Of a stretch of DNA of 64,000 bases, positions 30,401-44,041 are shown piece by piece. The notes under the pieces were generated by a model. That model searched no databases. It was given only the letters and a program-made list of their open reading frames with translations, and was not told where the DNA came from. How positions within the stretch are numbered: the stretch's first letter is position 1; the number at the start of each line of letters is the position of its first letter. The translations under genes were made by a program, and so were the position numbers. The stretch is taken from positions 8,434,807-8,498,806 of the forward strand of contig JASFXZ010000003.1 in NCBI GenBank assembly GCA_032209605.1. The letters are read 5' to 3'. This DNA is from Mactromeris polynyma. Lineage: Eukaryota; Mollusca; Bivalvia; Venerida; Mactridae.

Positions 30401-33400
30401 CGAAGAAGATGGCGAAGATGTCGAGATGGAGTGGACTTTCGAGAAAAGTTGAGTATACAATTCATTCTTTAAATATGCTAAATATGTTGTATGTTCCGCG
30501 GGTCTACGAAGAGGTCATGGCTCTAGCCGGGATTCGAACGTCCAAAAGTAACCAGTCTAATTGGGCTTAAGATGTAGTATGTTCAGCGGGTCTAAGAAGA
30601 GGTCATGGCAACAGTCAACTCCTTCATTTGTGTGGTGAGATGCCCTCAACGTTCATCATCGCTTTAACCACACCTGGGTCTGCACGAGGGGAATTGCAGA
30701 TAAAATGAATGCGCATACCGCCAAGCCATTCTGTCGCTCAAGCTGGACCATCTCTATAGCCAAAAGTAACCAGTCTTGCCGGGATTCGAACTTGCAAACG
30801 TGACCGCTCTTGCTGCCGGGATTCGAACTCACTTCCAATAGTCGCCCCCAAAAAGCCCTGTTTGTTCAGTGTGTTTTCTCTGTGTCGTCTTTTATGTGTT
30901 ATATGAGTTGTGTCCCCTGTGTTTCATGTGTCTAATTCTTTTCTTTCTTTTGCAGTAGCCTTCCTGTCGGTGATGGGGATCGTCGTATCGGGGCATGCCG
31001 TCGCACCGCGCGCTATCGCGTTTTCCTATTCGCGAATGGCGGTAGTGTAGTAGATTGTAGAACAGTTGTAGTAGTAGATTGTAGAACAGTAGTTTTAAGA
31101 TTGTAGCATGGTAGACTGTAGGTCTTGTGCTGTAGTCTTAGATTGTATTGTAGATGTATCTTATGCTAATTCGTTTGTTCTTTTTTCTTCTCGCAGGCTG
31201 GTGTTGGCGTGATGGCGAAGAGTGTGCTGACGATGATGGCGAAGAAGAAGACGAAAATGTCGAGATGGAGTGGACTTTCGAGAAAAGTTGAGTATACAAT
31301 TCATTCTTTAAATATGCTAAATATGTTGTATGTTCCGCGGGTCTACGAAGAGGTCATGGCTCTAGCCGGGATTCGAACGTCCAAAAGTAACCAGTCTAAT
31401 TGGGCTTAAGATGTAGTATGTTCAGCGGGTCTAAGAAGAGGTCATGGCAACAGTCAACTCCTTCATTTGTGTGGTGAGATGCCCTCAACGTTCATCATCG
31501 CTTTAACCACACCTGGGTCTGCACGAGGGGAATTGCAGATAAAATGAATGCGCATACCGCCAAGCCATTCTGTCGCTCAAGCTGGACCATCTCTATAGCC
31601 AAAAGTAACCAGTCTTGCCGGGATTCGAACTTGCAAACGTGACCGCTCTTGCTGCCGGGATTCGAACTCACTTCCAATAGTCGCCCCCAAAAAGCCCTGT
31701 TTGTTCAGTGTGTTTTCTCTGTGTTGTCTTTTATGTGTTATATGAGTTGTGTCCCCTGTGTTTCATGTGTCTAATTCTTTTCTTTCTTTTGCAGTAGCCT
31801 TCCTGTCGGTGATGGGGATCGTCGTATCGGGGCATGCCGTCGCACCGCGCGCTATCGCGTTTTCCTATTCGCGAATGGCGGTAGTGTAGTAGATTGTAGA
31901 ACAGTTGTAGTAGTAGATTGTAGAACAGTAGTTTTAAGATTGTAGCATGGTAGACTGTAGGTCTTGTGCTGTAGTCTTAGATTGTATTGTAGATGTATCT
32001 TATGCTAATTCGTTTGTTCTTTTTTCTTCTCGCAGGCTGGTGTTGGCGTGATGGCGAAGAGTGTGCTGACGATGATGGCGAAGAAGATGGCGAAGATGTC
32101 GAGATGGAGTGGACTTTCGAGAAAAGTTGAGTATACAATTCATTCTTTAAATATGCTAAATATGTTGTATGTTCCGCGGGTCTACGAAGAGGTCATGGCT
32201 CTAGCCGGGATTCGAACGTCCAAAAGTAACCAGTCTAATTGGGCTTAAGATGTAGTATGTTCAGCGGGTCTAAGAAGAGGTCATGGCAACAGTCAACTCC
32301 TTCATTTGTGTGGTGAGATGCCCTCAACGTTCATCATCGCTTTAACCACACCTGGGTCTGCACGAGGGGAATTGCAGATAAAATGAATGCGCATACCGCC
32401 AAGCCATTCTGTCGCTCAAGCTGGACCATCTCTATAGCCAAAAGTAACCAGTCTTGCCGGGATTCGAACTTGCAAACGTGACCGCTCTTGCTGCCGGGAT
32501 TCGAACTCACTACCAATAGTCGCCCCCAAAAAGCCCTGTTTGTTCAGTGTGTTTTCTCTGTGTTGTCTTTTATGTGTTATATGAGTTGTGTCCCCTGTGT
32601 TTCATGTGTCTAATTCTTTTCTTTCTTTTGCAGTAGCCTTCCTGTCGGTGATGGGGATCGTCGTATCGGGGCATGCCGTCGCACCGCGCGCTATCGCGTT
32701 TTCCTATTCGCGAATGGCGGTAGTGTAGTAGATTGTAGAACAGTTGTAGTAGTAGATTGTAGAACAGTAGTTTTAAGATTGTAGCATGGTAGACTGTAGG
32801 TCTTGTGCTGTAGTCTTAGATTGTATTGTAGATGTATCTTATGCTAATTCGTTTGTTCTTTTTTCTTCTCGCAGGCTGGTGTTGGCGTGATGGCGAAGAG
32901 TGTGCTGACGATGATGGCGAAGAAGATGGCGAAGATGTCGAGATGGAGTGGACTTTCGAGAAAAGTTGAGTATACAATTCATTCTTTAAATATGCTAAAT
33001 ATGTTGTATGTTCCGCGGGTCTACGAAGAGGTCATGGCTCTAGCCGGGATTCGAACGTCCAAAAGTAACCAGTCTAATTGGGCTTAAGATGTAGTATGTT
33101 CAGCGGGTCTAAGAAGAGGTCATGGCAACAGTCAACTCCTTCATTTGTGTGGTGAGATGCCCTCAACGTTCATCATCGCTTTAACCACACCTGGGTCTGC
33201 ACGAGGGGAATTGCAGATAAAATGAATGCGCATACCGCCAAGCCATTCTGTCGCTCAAGCTGGACCATCTCTATAGCCAAAAGTAACCAGTCTTGCCGGG
33301 ATTCGAACTTGCAAACGTGACCGCTCTTGCTGCCGGGATTCGAACTCACTTCCAATAGTCGCCCCCAAAAAGCCCTGTTTGTTCAGTGTGTTTTCTCTGT

Positions 33401-34468
33401 GTTGTCTTTTATGTGTTATATGAGTTGTGTCCCCTGTGTTTCATGTGTCTAATTCTTTTCTTTCTTTTGCAGTAGCCTTCCTGTCGGTGATGGGGATCGT
33501 CGTATCGGGGCATGCCGTCGCACCGCGCGCTATCGCGTTTTCCTATTCGCGAATGGCGGTAGTGTAGTAGATTGTAGAACAGTTGTAGTAGTAGATTGTA
33601 GAACAGTAGTTTTAAGATTGTAGCATGGTAGACTGTAGGTCTTGTGCTGTAGTCTTAGATTGTATTGTAGATGTATCTTATGCTAATTCGTTTGTTCTTT
33701 TTTCTTCTCGCAGGCTGGTGTTGGCGTGATGGCGAAGAGTGTGCTGACGATGATGGCGAAGAAGATGGCGAAGATGTCGAGATGGAGTGGACTTTCGAGA
33801 AAAGTTGAGTATACAATTCATTCTTTAAATATGCTAAATATGTTGTATGTTCCGCGGGTCTACGAAGAGGTCATGGCTCTAGCCGGGATTCGAACGTCCA
33901 AAAGTAACCAGTCTAATTGGGCTTAAGATGTAGTATGTTCAGCGGGTCTAAGAAGAGGTCATGGCAACAGTCAACTCCTTCATTTGTGTGGTGAGATGCC
34001 CTCAACGTTCATCATCGCTTTAACCACACCTGGGTCTGCACGAGGGGAATTGCAGATAAAATGAATGCGCATACCGCCAAGCCATTCTGTCGCTCAAGCT
34101 GGACCATCTCTATAGCCAAAAGTAACCAGTCTTGCCGGGATTCGAACTTGCAAACGTGACCGCTCTTGCTGCCGGGATTCGAACTCACTTCCAATAGTCG
34201 CCCCCAAAAAGCCCTGTTTGTTCAGTGTGTTTTCTCTGTGTTGTCTTTTATGTGTTATATGAGTTGTGTCCCCTGTGTTTCATGTGTCTAATTCTTTTCT
34301 TTCTTTTGCAGTAGCCTTCCTGTCGGTGATGGGGATCGTCGTATCGGGGCATGCCGTCGCACCGCGCGCTATCGCGTTTTCCTATTCGCGAATGGCGGTA
34401 GTGTAGTAGATTGTAGAACAGTTGTAGTAGTAGATTGTAGAACAGTAGTTTTAAGATTGTAGCATGGT
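24430..34468. repeat. Higher-order repeat, 12 monomers, copy 1
   Basis: A block of 12 monomers (10,039 bp) is defined by variants that recur one block later: 8-bp and 12-bp deletions, GTAGTTGATT (25188), GCCGAGATTCG (25505), ACTACCAATAG in the monomers ending near 26.65 and 32.52 kb, CTATTGCG (26831), a 9-bp deletion (27.9 kb), GTGTCGTC (30886) and the GAAGAAGAAGACGAAAATG cluster (31.25 kb). Confidence 0.85.
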
Positions 34469-37400
34469 AGACTTGTGCTGTAGTCTTAGATTGTATTGTA
34501 GATGTATCTTATGCTAATTCGTTTGTTCTTTTTTCTTCTCGCAGGCTGGTGTTGGCGTGATGGCGAAGAGTGTGCTGACGATGATGGCGAAGATGTCGAG
34601 ATGGTGTGGACTTTCGAGAAAAGTTGAGTATACAATTCATTCTTTAAATATGCTAAATATGTTGTATGTTCCGCGGGTCTACGAAGAGGTCATGGCTCTA
34701 GCCGGGATTCGAACGTCCAAAAGTAACCAGTCTAATTGGGCTTAAGATGTAGTATGTTCAGCGGGTCTAAGAAGAGGTCATGGCAACAGTCAACTCCTTC
34801 ATTTGTGTGGTGAGATGCCCTCAACGTTCATCATCGCTTTAACCACACCTGGGTCTGCACGAGGGGAATTGCAGATAAAATGAATGCGCATACCGCCAAG
34901 CCATTCTGTCGCTCAAGCTGGACCATCTCTATAGCCAAAAGTAACCAGTCTTGCCGGGATTCGAACTTGCAAACGTGACCGCTCTTGCTGCCGGGATTCG
35001 AACTCACTTCCAATAGTCGCCCCCAAAAAGCCCTGTTTGTTCAGTGTGTTTTCTCTGTGTTGTCTTTTATGTGTTATATGAGTTGTGTCCCCTGTGTTTC
35101 ATGTGTCTAATTCTTTTCTTTCTTTTGCAGTAGCCTTCCTGTCGGTGATGGGGATCGTCGTATCGGGGCATGCCGTCGCACCGCGCGCTATCGCGTTTTC
35201 CTATTCGCGAATGGCGGTAGTGTAGTTGATTGTAGAACAGTTGTAGTAGTAGATTGTAGAACAGTAGTTTTAAGATTGTAGCATGGTAGACTGTAGGTCT
35301 TGTGCTGTAGTCTTAGATTGTATTGTAGATGTATCTTATGCTAATTCGTTTGTTCTTTTTTCTTCTCGCAGGCTGGTGTTGGCGTGATGGCGAAGAGTGT
35401 GCTGACGATGATGGCGAAGAAGATGGCGAAGATGTCGAGATGGAGTGGACTTTCGAGAAAAGTTGAGTATACAATTCATTCTTTAAATATGCTAAATATG
35501 TTGTATGTTCCGCGGGTCTACGAAGAGGTCATGGCTCTAGCCGAGATTCGAACGTCCAAAAGTAACCAGTCTAATTGGGCTTAAGATGTAGTATGTTCAG
35601 CGGGTCTAAGAAGAGGTCATGGCAACAGTCAACTCCTTCATTTGTGTGGTGAGATGCCCTCAACGTTCATCATCGCTTTAACCACACCTGGGTCTGCACG
35701 AGGGGAATTGCAGATAAAATGAATGCGCATACCGCCAAGCCATTCTGTCGCTCAAGCTGGACCATCTCTATAGCCAAAAGTAACCAGTCTTGCCGGGATT
35801 CGAACTTGCAAACGTGACCGCTCTTGCTGCCGGGATTCGAACTCACTTCCAATAGTCGCCCCCAAAAAGCCCTGTTTGTTCAGTGTGTTTTCTCTGTGTT
35901 GTCTTTTATGTGTTATATGAGTTGTGTCCCCTGTGTTTCATGTGTCTAATTCTTTTCTTTCTTTTGCAGTAGCCTTCCTGTCGGTGATGGGGATCGTCGT
36001 ATCGGGGCATGCCGTCGCACCGCGCGCTATCGCGTTTTCCTATTCGCGAATGGCGGTAGTGTAGTAGATTGTAGAACAGTTGTAGTAGTAGATTGTAGAA
36101 CAGTAGTTTTAAGATTGTAGCATGGTAGACTGTAGGTCTTGTGCTGTAGTCTTAGATTGTATTGTAGATGTATCTTATGCTAATTCGTTTGTTCTTTTTT
36201 CTTCTCGCAGGCTGGTGTTGGCGTGATGGCGAAGAGTGTGCTGACGATGATGGCGAAGAAGATGGCGAAGATGTCGAGATGGAGTGGACTTTCGAGAAAA
36301 GTTGAGTATACAATTCATTCTTTAAATATGCTAAATATGTTGTATGTTCCGCGGGTCTACGAAGAGGTCATGGCTCTAGCCGGGATTCGAACGTCCAAAA
36401 GTAACCAGTCTAATTGGGCTTAAGATGTAGTATGTTCAGCGGGTCTAAGAAGAGGTCATGGCAACAGTCAACTCCTTCATTTGTGTGGTGAGATGCCCTC
36501 AACGTTCATCATCGCTTTAACCACACCTGGGTCTGCACGAGGGGAATTGCAGATAAAATGAATGCGCATACCGCCAAGCCATTCTGTCGCTCAAGCTGGA
36601 CCATCTCTATAGCCAAAAGTAACCAGTCTTGCCGGGATTCGAACTTGCAAACGTGACCGCTCTTGCTGCCGGGATTCGAACTCACTACCAATAGTCGCCC
36701 CCAAAAAGCCCTGTTTGTTCAGTGTGTTTTCTCTGTGTTGTCTTTTATGTGTTATATGAGTTGTGTCCCCTGTGTTTCATGTGTCTAATTCTTTTCTTTC
36801 TTTTGCAGTAGCCTTCCTGTCGGTGATGGGGATCGTCGTATCGGGGCATGCCGTCGCACCGCGCGCTATTGCGTTTTCCTATTCGCGAATGGCGGTAGTG
36901 TAGTAGATTGTAGAACAGTTGTAGTAGTAGATTGTAGAACAGTAGTTTTAAGATTGTAGCATGGTAGACTGTAGGTCTTGTGCTGTAGTCTTAGATTGTA
37001 TTATAGATGTATCTTATGCTAATTCGTTTGTTCTTTTTTCTTCTCGCAGGCTGGTGTTGGCGTGATGGCGAAGAGTGTGCTGACGATGATGGCGAAGAAG
37101 ATGGCGAAGATGTCGAGATGGAGTGGACTTTCGAGAAAAGTTGAGTATACAATTCATTCTTTAAATATGCTAAATATGTTGTATGTTCCGCGGGTCTACG
37201 AAGAGGTCATGGCTCTAGCCGGGATTCGAACGTCCAAAAGTAACCAGTCTAATTGGGCTTAAGATGTAGTATGTTCAGCGGGTCTAAGAAGAGGTCATGG
37301 CAACAGTCAACTCCTTCATTTGTGTGGTGAGATGCCCTCAACGTTCATCATCGCTTTAACCACACCTGGGTCTGCACGAGGGGAATTGCAGATAAAATGA

Positions 37401-40400
37401 ATGCGCATACCGCCAAGCCATTCTGTCGCTCAAGCTGGACCATCTCTATAGCCAAAAGTAACCAGTCTTGCCGGGATTCGAACTTGCAAACGTGACCGCT
37501 CTTGCTGCCGGGATTCGAACTCACTTCCAATAGTCGCCCCCAAAAAGCCCTGTTTGTTCAGTGTGTTTTCTCTGTGTTGTCTTTTATGTGTTATATGAGT
37601 TGTGTCCCCTGTGTTTCATGTGTCTAATTCTTTTCTTTCTTTTGCAGTAGCCTTCCTGTCGGTGATGGGGATCGTCGTATCGGGGCATGCCGTCGCACCG
37701 CGCGCTATCGCGTTTTCCTATTCGCGAATGGCGGTAGTGTAGTAGATTGTAGAACAGTTGTAGTAGTAGATTGTAGAACAGTAGTTTTAAGATTGTAGCA
37801 TGGTAGACTGTAGGTCTTGTGCTGTAGTCTTAGATTGTATTGTAGATGTATCTTATGCTAATTCGTTTGTTCTTTTTTCTTCTCGCAGGCTGGTGTTGGC
37901 GTGATGGCGAAGAGTGTGCTGACGATGATGGCGAAGAAGATGTCGAGATGGAGTGGACTTTCGAGAAAAGTTGAGTATACAATTCATTCTTTAAATATGC
38001 TAAATATGTTGTATGTTCCGCGGGTCTACGAAGAGGTCATGGCTCTAGCCGGGATTCGAACGTCCAAAAGTAACCAGTCTAATTGGGCTTAAGATGTAGT
38101 ATGTTCAGCGGGTCTAAGAAGAGGTCATGGCAACAGTCAACTCCTTCATTTGTGTGGTGAGATGCCCTCAACGTTCATCATCGCTTTAACCACACCTGGG
38201 TCTGCACGAGGGGAATTGCAGATAAAATGAATGCGCATACCGCCAAGCCATTCTGTCGCTCAAGCTGGACCATCTCTATAGCCAAAAGTAACCAGTCTTG
38301 CCGGGATTCGAACTTGCAAACGTGACCGCTCTTGCTGCCGGGATTCGAACTCACTTCCAATAGTCGCCCCCAAAAAGCCCTGTTTGTTCAGTGTGTTTTC
38401 TCTGTGTTGTCTTTTATGTGTTATATGAGTTGTGTCCCCTGTGTTTCATGTGTCTAATTCTTTTCTTTCTTTTGCAGTAGCCTTCCTGTCGGTGATGGGG
38501 ATCGTCGTATCGGGGCATGCCGTCGCACCGCGCGCTATCGCGTTTTCCTATTCGCGAATGGCGGTAGTGTAGTAGATTGTAGAACAGTTGTAGTAGTAGA
38601 TTGTAGAACAGTAGTTTTAAGATTGTAGCATGGTAGACTGTAGGTCTTGTGCTGTAGTCTTAGATTGTATTGTAGATGTATCTTATGCTAATTCGTTTGT
38701 TCTTTTTTCTTCTCGCAGGCTGGTGTTGGCGTGATGGCGAAGAGTGTGCTGACGATGATGGCGAAGAAGATGTCGAGATGGAGTGGACTTTCGAGAAAAG
38801 TTGAGTATACAATTCATTCTTTAAATATGCTAAATATGTTGTATGTTCCGCGGGTCTACGAAGAGGTCATGGCTCTAGCCGGGATTCGAACGTCCAAAAG
38901 TAACCAGTCTAATTGGGCTTAAGATGTAGTATGTTCAGCGGGTCTAAGAAGAGGTCATGGCAACAGTCAACTCCTTCATTTGTGTGGTGAGATGCCCTCA
39001 ACGTTCATCATCGCTTTAACCACACCTGGGTCTGCACGAGGGGAATTGCAGATAAAATGAATGCGCATACCGCCAAGCCATTCTGTCGCTCAAGCTGGAC
39101 CATCTCTATAGCCAAAAGTAACCAGTCTTGCCGGGATTCGAACTTGCAAACGTGACCGCTCTTGCTGCCGGGATTCGAACTCACTTCCAATAGTCGCCCC
39201 CAAAAAGCCCTGTTTGTTCAGTGTGTTTTCTCTGTGTTGTCTTTTATGTGTTATATGAGTTGTGTCCCCTGTGTTTCATGTGTCTAATTCTTTTCTTTCT
39301 TTTGCAGTAGCCTTCCTGTCGGTGATGGGGATCGTCGTATCGGGGCATGCCGTCGCACCGCGCGCTATCGCGTTTTCCTATTCGCGAATGGCGGTAGTGT
39401 AGTAGATTGTAGAACAGTTGTAGTAGTAGATTGTAGAACAGTAGTTTTAAGATTGTAGCATGGTAGACTGTAGGTCTTGTGCTGTAGTCTTAGATTGTAT
39501 TGTAGATGTATCTTATGCTAATTCGTTTGTTCTTTTTTCTTCTCGCAGGCTGGTGTTGGCGTGATGGCGAAGAGTGTGCTGACGATGATGGCGAAGAAGA
39601 TGGCGAAGATGTCGAGATGGAGTGGACTTTCGAGAAAAGTTGAGTATACAATTCATTCTTTAAATATGCTAAATATGTTGTATGTTCCGCGGGTCTACGA
39701 AGAGGTCATGGCTCTAGCCGGGATTCGAACGTCCAAAAGTAACCAGTCTAATTGGGCTTAAGATGTAGTATGTTCAGCGGGTCTAAGAAGAGGTCATGGC
39801 AACAGTCAACTCCTTCATTTGTGTGGTGAGATGCCCTCAACGTTCATCATCGCTTTAACCACACCTGGGTCTGCACGAGGGGAATTGCAGATAAAATGAA
39901 TGCGCATACCGCCAAGCCATTCTGTCGCTCAAGCTGGACCATCTCTATAGCCAAAAGTAACCAGTCTTGCCGGGATTCGAACTTGCAAACGTGACCGCTC
40001 TTGCTGCCGGGATTCGAACTCACTTCCAATAGTCGCCCCCAAAAAGCCCTGTTTGTTCAGTGTGTTTTCTCTGTGTTGTCTTTTATGTGTTATATGAGTT
40101 GTGTCCCCTGTGTTTCATGTGTCTAATTCTTTTCTTTCTTTTGCAGTAGCCTTCCTGTCGGTGATGGGGATCGTCGTATCGGGGCATGCCGTCGCACCGC
40201 GCGCTATCGCGTTTTCCTATTCGCGAATGGCGGTAGTGTAGTAGATTGTAGAACAGTTGTAGTAGTAGATTGTAGAACAGTAGTTTTAAGATTGTAGCAT
40301 GGTAGACTGTAGGTCTTGTGCTGTAGTCTTAGATTGTATTGTAGATGTATCTTATGCTAATTCGTTTGTTCTTTTTTCTTCTCGCAGGCTGGTGTTGGCG

Positions 40401-43400
40401 TGATGGCGAAGAGTGTGCTGACGATGATGGCGAAGAAGATGGCGAAGATGTCGAGATGGAGTGGACTTTCGAGAAAAGTTGAGTATACAATTCATTCTTT
40501 AAATATGCTAAATATGTTGTATGTTCCGCGGGTCTACGAAGAGGTCATGGCTCTAGCCGGGATTCGAACGTCCAAAAGTAACCAGTCTAATTGGGCTTAA
40601 GATGTAGTATGTTCAGCGGGTCTAAGAAGAGGTCATGGCAACAGTCAACTCCTTCATTTGTGTGGTGAGATGCCCTCAACGTTCATCATCGCTTTAACCA
40701 CACCTGGGTCTGCACGAGGGGAATTGCAGATAAAATGAATGCGCATACCGCCAAGCCATTCTGTCGCTCAAGCTGGACCATCTCTATAGCCAAAAGTAAC
40801 CAGTCTTGCCGGGATTCGAACTTGCAAACGTGACCGCTCTTGCTGCCGGGATTCGAACTCACTTCCAATAGTCGCCCCCAAAAAGCCCTGTTTGTTCAGT
40901 GTGTTTTCTCTGTGTCGTCTTTTATGTGTTATATGAGTTGTGTCCCCTGTGTTTCATGTGTCTAATTCTTTTCTTTCTTTTGCAGTAGCCTTCCTGTCGG
41001 TGATGGGGATCGTCGTATCGGGGCATGCCGTCGCACCGCGCGCTATCGCGTTTTCCTATTCGCGAATGGCGGTAGTGTAGTAGATTGTAGAACAGTTGTA
41101 GTAGTAGATTGTAGAACAGTAGTTTTAAGATTGTAGCATGGTAGACTGTAGGTCTTGTGCTGTAGTCTTAGATTGTATTGTAGATGTATCTTATGCTAAT
41201 TCGTTTGTTCTTTTTTCTTCTCGCAGGCTGGTGTTGGCGTGATGGCGAAGAGTGTGCTGACGATGATGGCGAAGAAGAAGACGAAAATGTCGAGATGGAG
41301 TGGACTTTCGAGAAAAGTTGAGTATACAATTCATTCTTTAAATATGCTAAATATGTTGTATGTTCCGCGGGTCTACGAAGAGGTCATGGCTCTAGCCGGG
41401 ATTCGAACGTCCAAAAGTAACCAGTCTAATTGGGCTTAAGATGTAGTATGTTCAGCGGGTCTAAGAAGAGGTCATGGCAACAGTCAACTCCTTCATTTGT
41501 GTGGTGAGATGCCCTCAACGTTCATCATCGCTTTAACCACACCTGGGTCTGCACGAGGGGAATTGCAGATAAAATGAATGCGCATACCGCCAAGCCATTC
41601 TGTCGCTCAAGCTGGACCATCTCTATAGCCAAAAGTAACCAGTCTTGCCGGGATTCGAACTTGAAAACGTGACCGCTCTTGCTGCCGGGATTCGAACTCA
41701 CTTCCAATAGTCGCCCCCAAAAAGCCCTGTTTGTTCAGTGTGTTTTCTCTGTGTTGTCTTTTATGTGTTATATGAGTTGTGTCCCCTGTGTTTCATGTGT
41801 CTAATTCTTTTCTTTCTTTTGCAGTAGCCTTCCTGTCGGTGATGGGGATCGTCGTATCGGGGCATGCCGTCGCACCGCGCGCTATCGCGTTTTCCTATTC
41901 GCGAATGGCGGTAGTGTAGTAGATTGTAGAACAGTTGTAGTAGTAGATTGTAGAACAGTAGTTTTAAGATTGTAGCATGGTAGACTGTAGGTCTTGTGCT
42001 GTAGTCTTAGATTGTATTGTAGATGTATCTTATGCTAATTCGTTTGTTCTTTTTTCTTCTCGCAGGCTGGTGTTGGCGTGATGGCGAAGAGTGTGCTGAC
42101 GATGATGGCGAAGAAGATGGCGAAGATGTCGAGATGGAGTGGACTTTCGAGAAAAGTTGAGTATACAATTCATTCTTTAAATATGCTAAATATGTTGTAT
42201 GTTCCGCGGGTCTACGAAGAGGTCATGGCTCTAGCCGGGATTCGAACGTCCAAAAGTAACCAGTCTAATTGGGCTTAAGATGTAGTATGTTCAGCGGGTC
42301 TAAGAAGAGGTCATGGCAACAGTCAACTCCTTCATTTGTGTGGTGAGATGCCCTCAACGTTCATCATCGCTTTAACCACACCTGGGTCTGCACGAGGGGA
42401 ATTGCAGATAAAATGAATGCGCATACCGCCAAGCCATTCTGTCGCTCAAGCTGGACCATCTCTATAGCCAAAAGTAACCAGTCTTGCCGGGATTCGAACT
42501 TGCAAACGTGACCGCTCTTGCTGCCGGGATTCGAACTCACTACCAATAGTCGCCCCCAAAAAGCCCTGTTTGTTCAGTGTGTTTTCTCTGTGTTGTCTTT
42601 TATGTGTTATATGAGTTGTGTCCCCTGTGTTTCATGTGTCTAATTCTTTTCTTTCTTTTGCAGTAGCCTTCCTGTCGGTGATGGGGATCGTCGTATCGGG
42701 GCATGCCGTCGCACCGCGCGCTATCGCGTTTTCCTATTCGCGAATGGCGGTAGTGTAGTAGATTGTAGAACAGTTGTAGTAGTAGATTGTAGAACAGTAG
42801 TTTTAAGATTGTAGCATGGTAGACTGTAGGTCTTGTGCTGTAGTCTTAGATTGTATTGTAGATGTATCTTATGCTAATTAGTTTGTTCTTTTTTCTTCTC
42901 GCAGGCTGGTGTTGGCGTGATGGCGAAGAGTGTGCTGACGATGATGGCGAAGAAGATGGCGAAGATGTCGAGATGGAGTGGACTTTCGAGAAAAGTTGAG
43001 TATACAATTCATTCTTTAAATATGCTAAATATGTTGTATGTTCCGCGGGTCTACGAAGAGGTCATGGCTCTAGCCGGGATTCGAACGTCCAAAAGTAACC
43101 AGTCTAATTGGGCTTAAGATGTAGTATGTTCAGCGGGTCTAAGAAGAGGTCATGGCAACAGTCAACTCCTTCATTTGTGTGGTGAGATGCCCTCAACGTT
43201 CATCATCGCTTTAACCACACCTGGGTCTGCACGAGGGGAATTGTAGATAAAATGAATGCGCATACCGCCAAGCCATTCTGTCGCTCAAGCTGGACCATCT
43301 CTATAGCCAAAAGTAACCAGTCTTGCCGGGATTCGAACTTGCAAACGTGACCGCTCTTGCTGCCGGGATTCGAACTCACTTCCAATAGTCGCCCCCAAAA

Positions 43401-43900
43401 AGCCCTGTTTGTTCAGTGTGTTTTCTCTGTGTTGTCTTTTATGTGTTATATGAGTTGTGTCCCCTGTGTTTCATGTGTCTAATTCTTTTCTTTCTTTTGC
43501 AGTAGCCTTCCTGTCGGTGATGGGGATCGTCGTATCGGGGCATGCCGTCGCACCGCGCGCTATCGCGTTTTCCTATTCGCGAATGGCGGTAGTGTAGTAG
43601 ATTGTAGAACAGTTGTAGTAGTAGATTGTAGAACAGTAGTTTTAAGATTGTAGCATGGTAGACTGTAGGTCTTGTGCTGTAGTCTTAGATTGTATTGTAG
43701 ATGTATCTTATGCTAATTCGTTTGTTCTTTTTTCTTCTCGCAGGCTGGTGTTGGCGTGATGGCGAAGAGTGTGCTGACGATGATGGCGAAGAAGATGGCG
43801 AAGATGTCGAGATGGAGTGGACTTTCGAGAAAAGTTGAGTATACAATTCATTCTTTAAATATGCTAAATATGTTGTATGTTCCGCGGGTCTACGAAGAGG
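34469..43900. repeat. Higher-order repeat, 12 monomers, copy 2
   Basis: Repeats all the variants of copy 1 in the same order at +10,039 bp, dropping to +10,030 bp after 38.77 kb because one more monomer carries the 9-bp deletion. I find few private changes (for example TTATAGATG near 37.0 kb, TTGAAAACG near 41.66 kb, AATTAGTTTG near 42.88 kb, TTGTAGATAA near 43.24 kb). The match is lost after about 43.9 kb, where the next array type begins. Confidence 0.83.
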
Positions 43901-44041
43901 TCATGGCTCTAGCCGGGATTCGAACGTCCAAAAGTAACCAGTCTAATTGGGCTTAAGATGTAGTATGTTCAGCGGGTCTAAGAAGAGGTCATGGCAACAG
44001 TCAACTCCTTCATTTGTGTGGTGAGATGCCCTCAACGTTCA

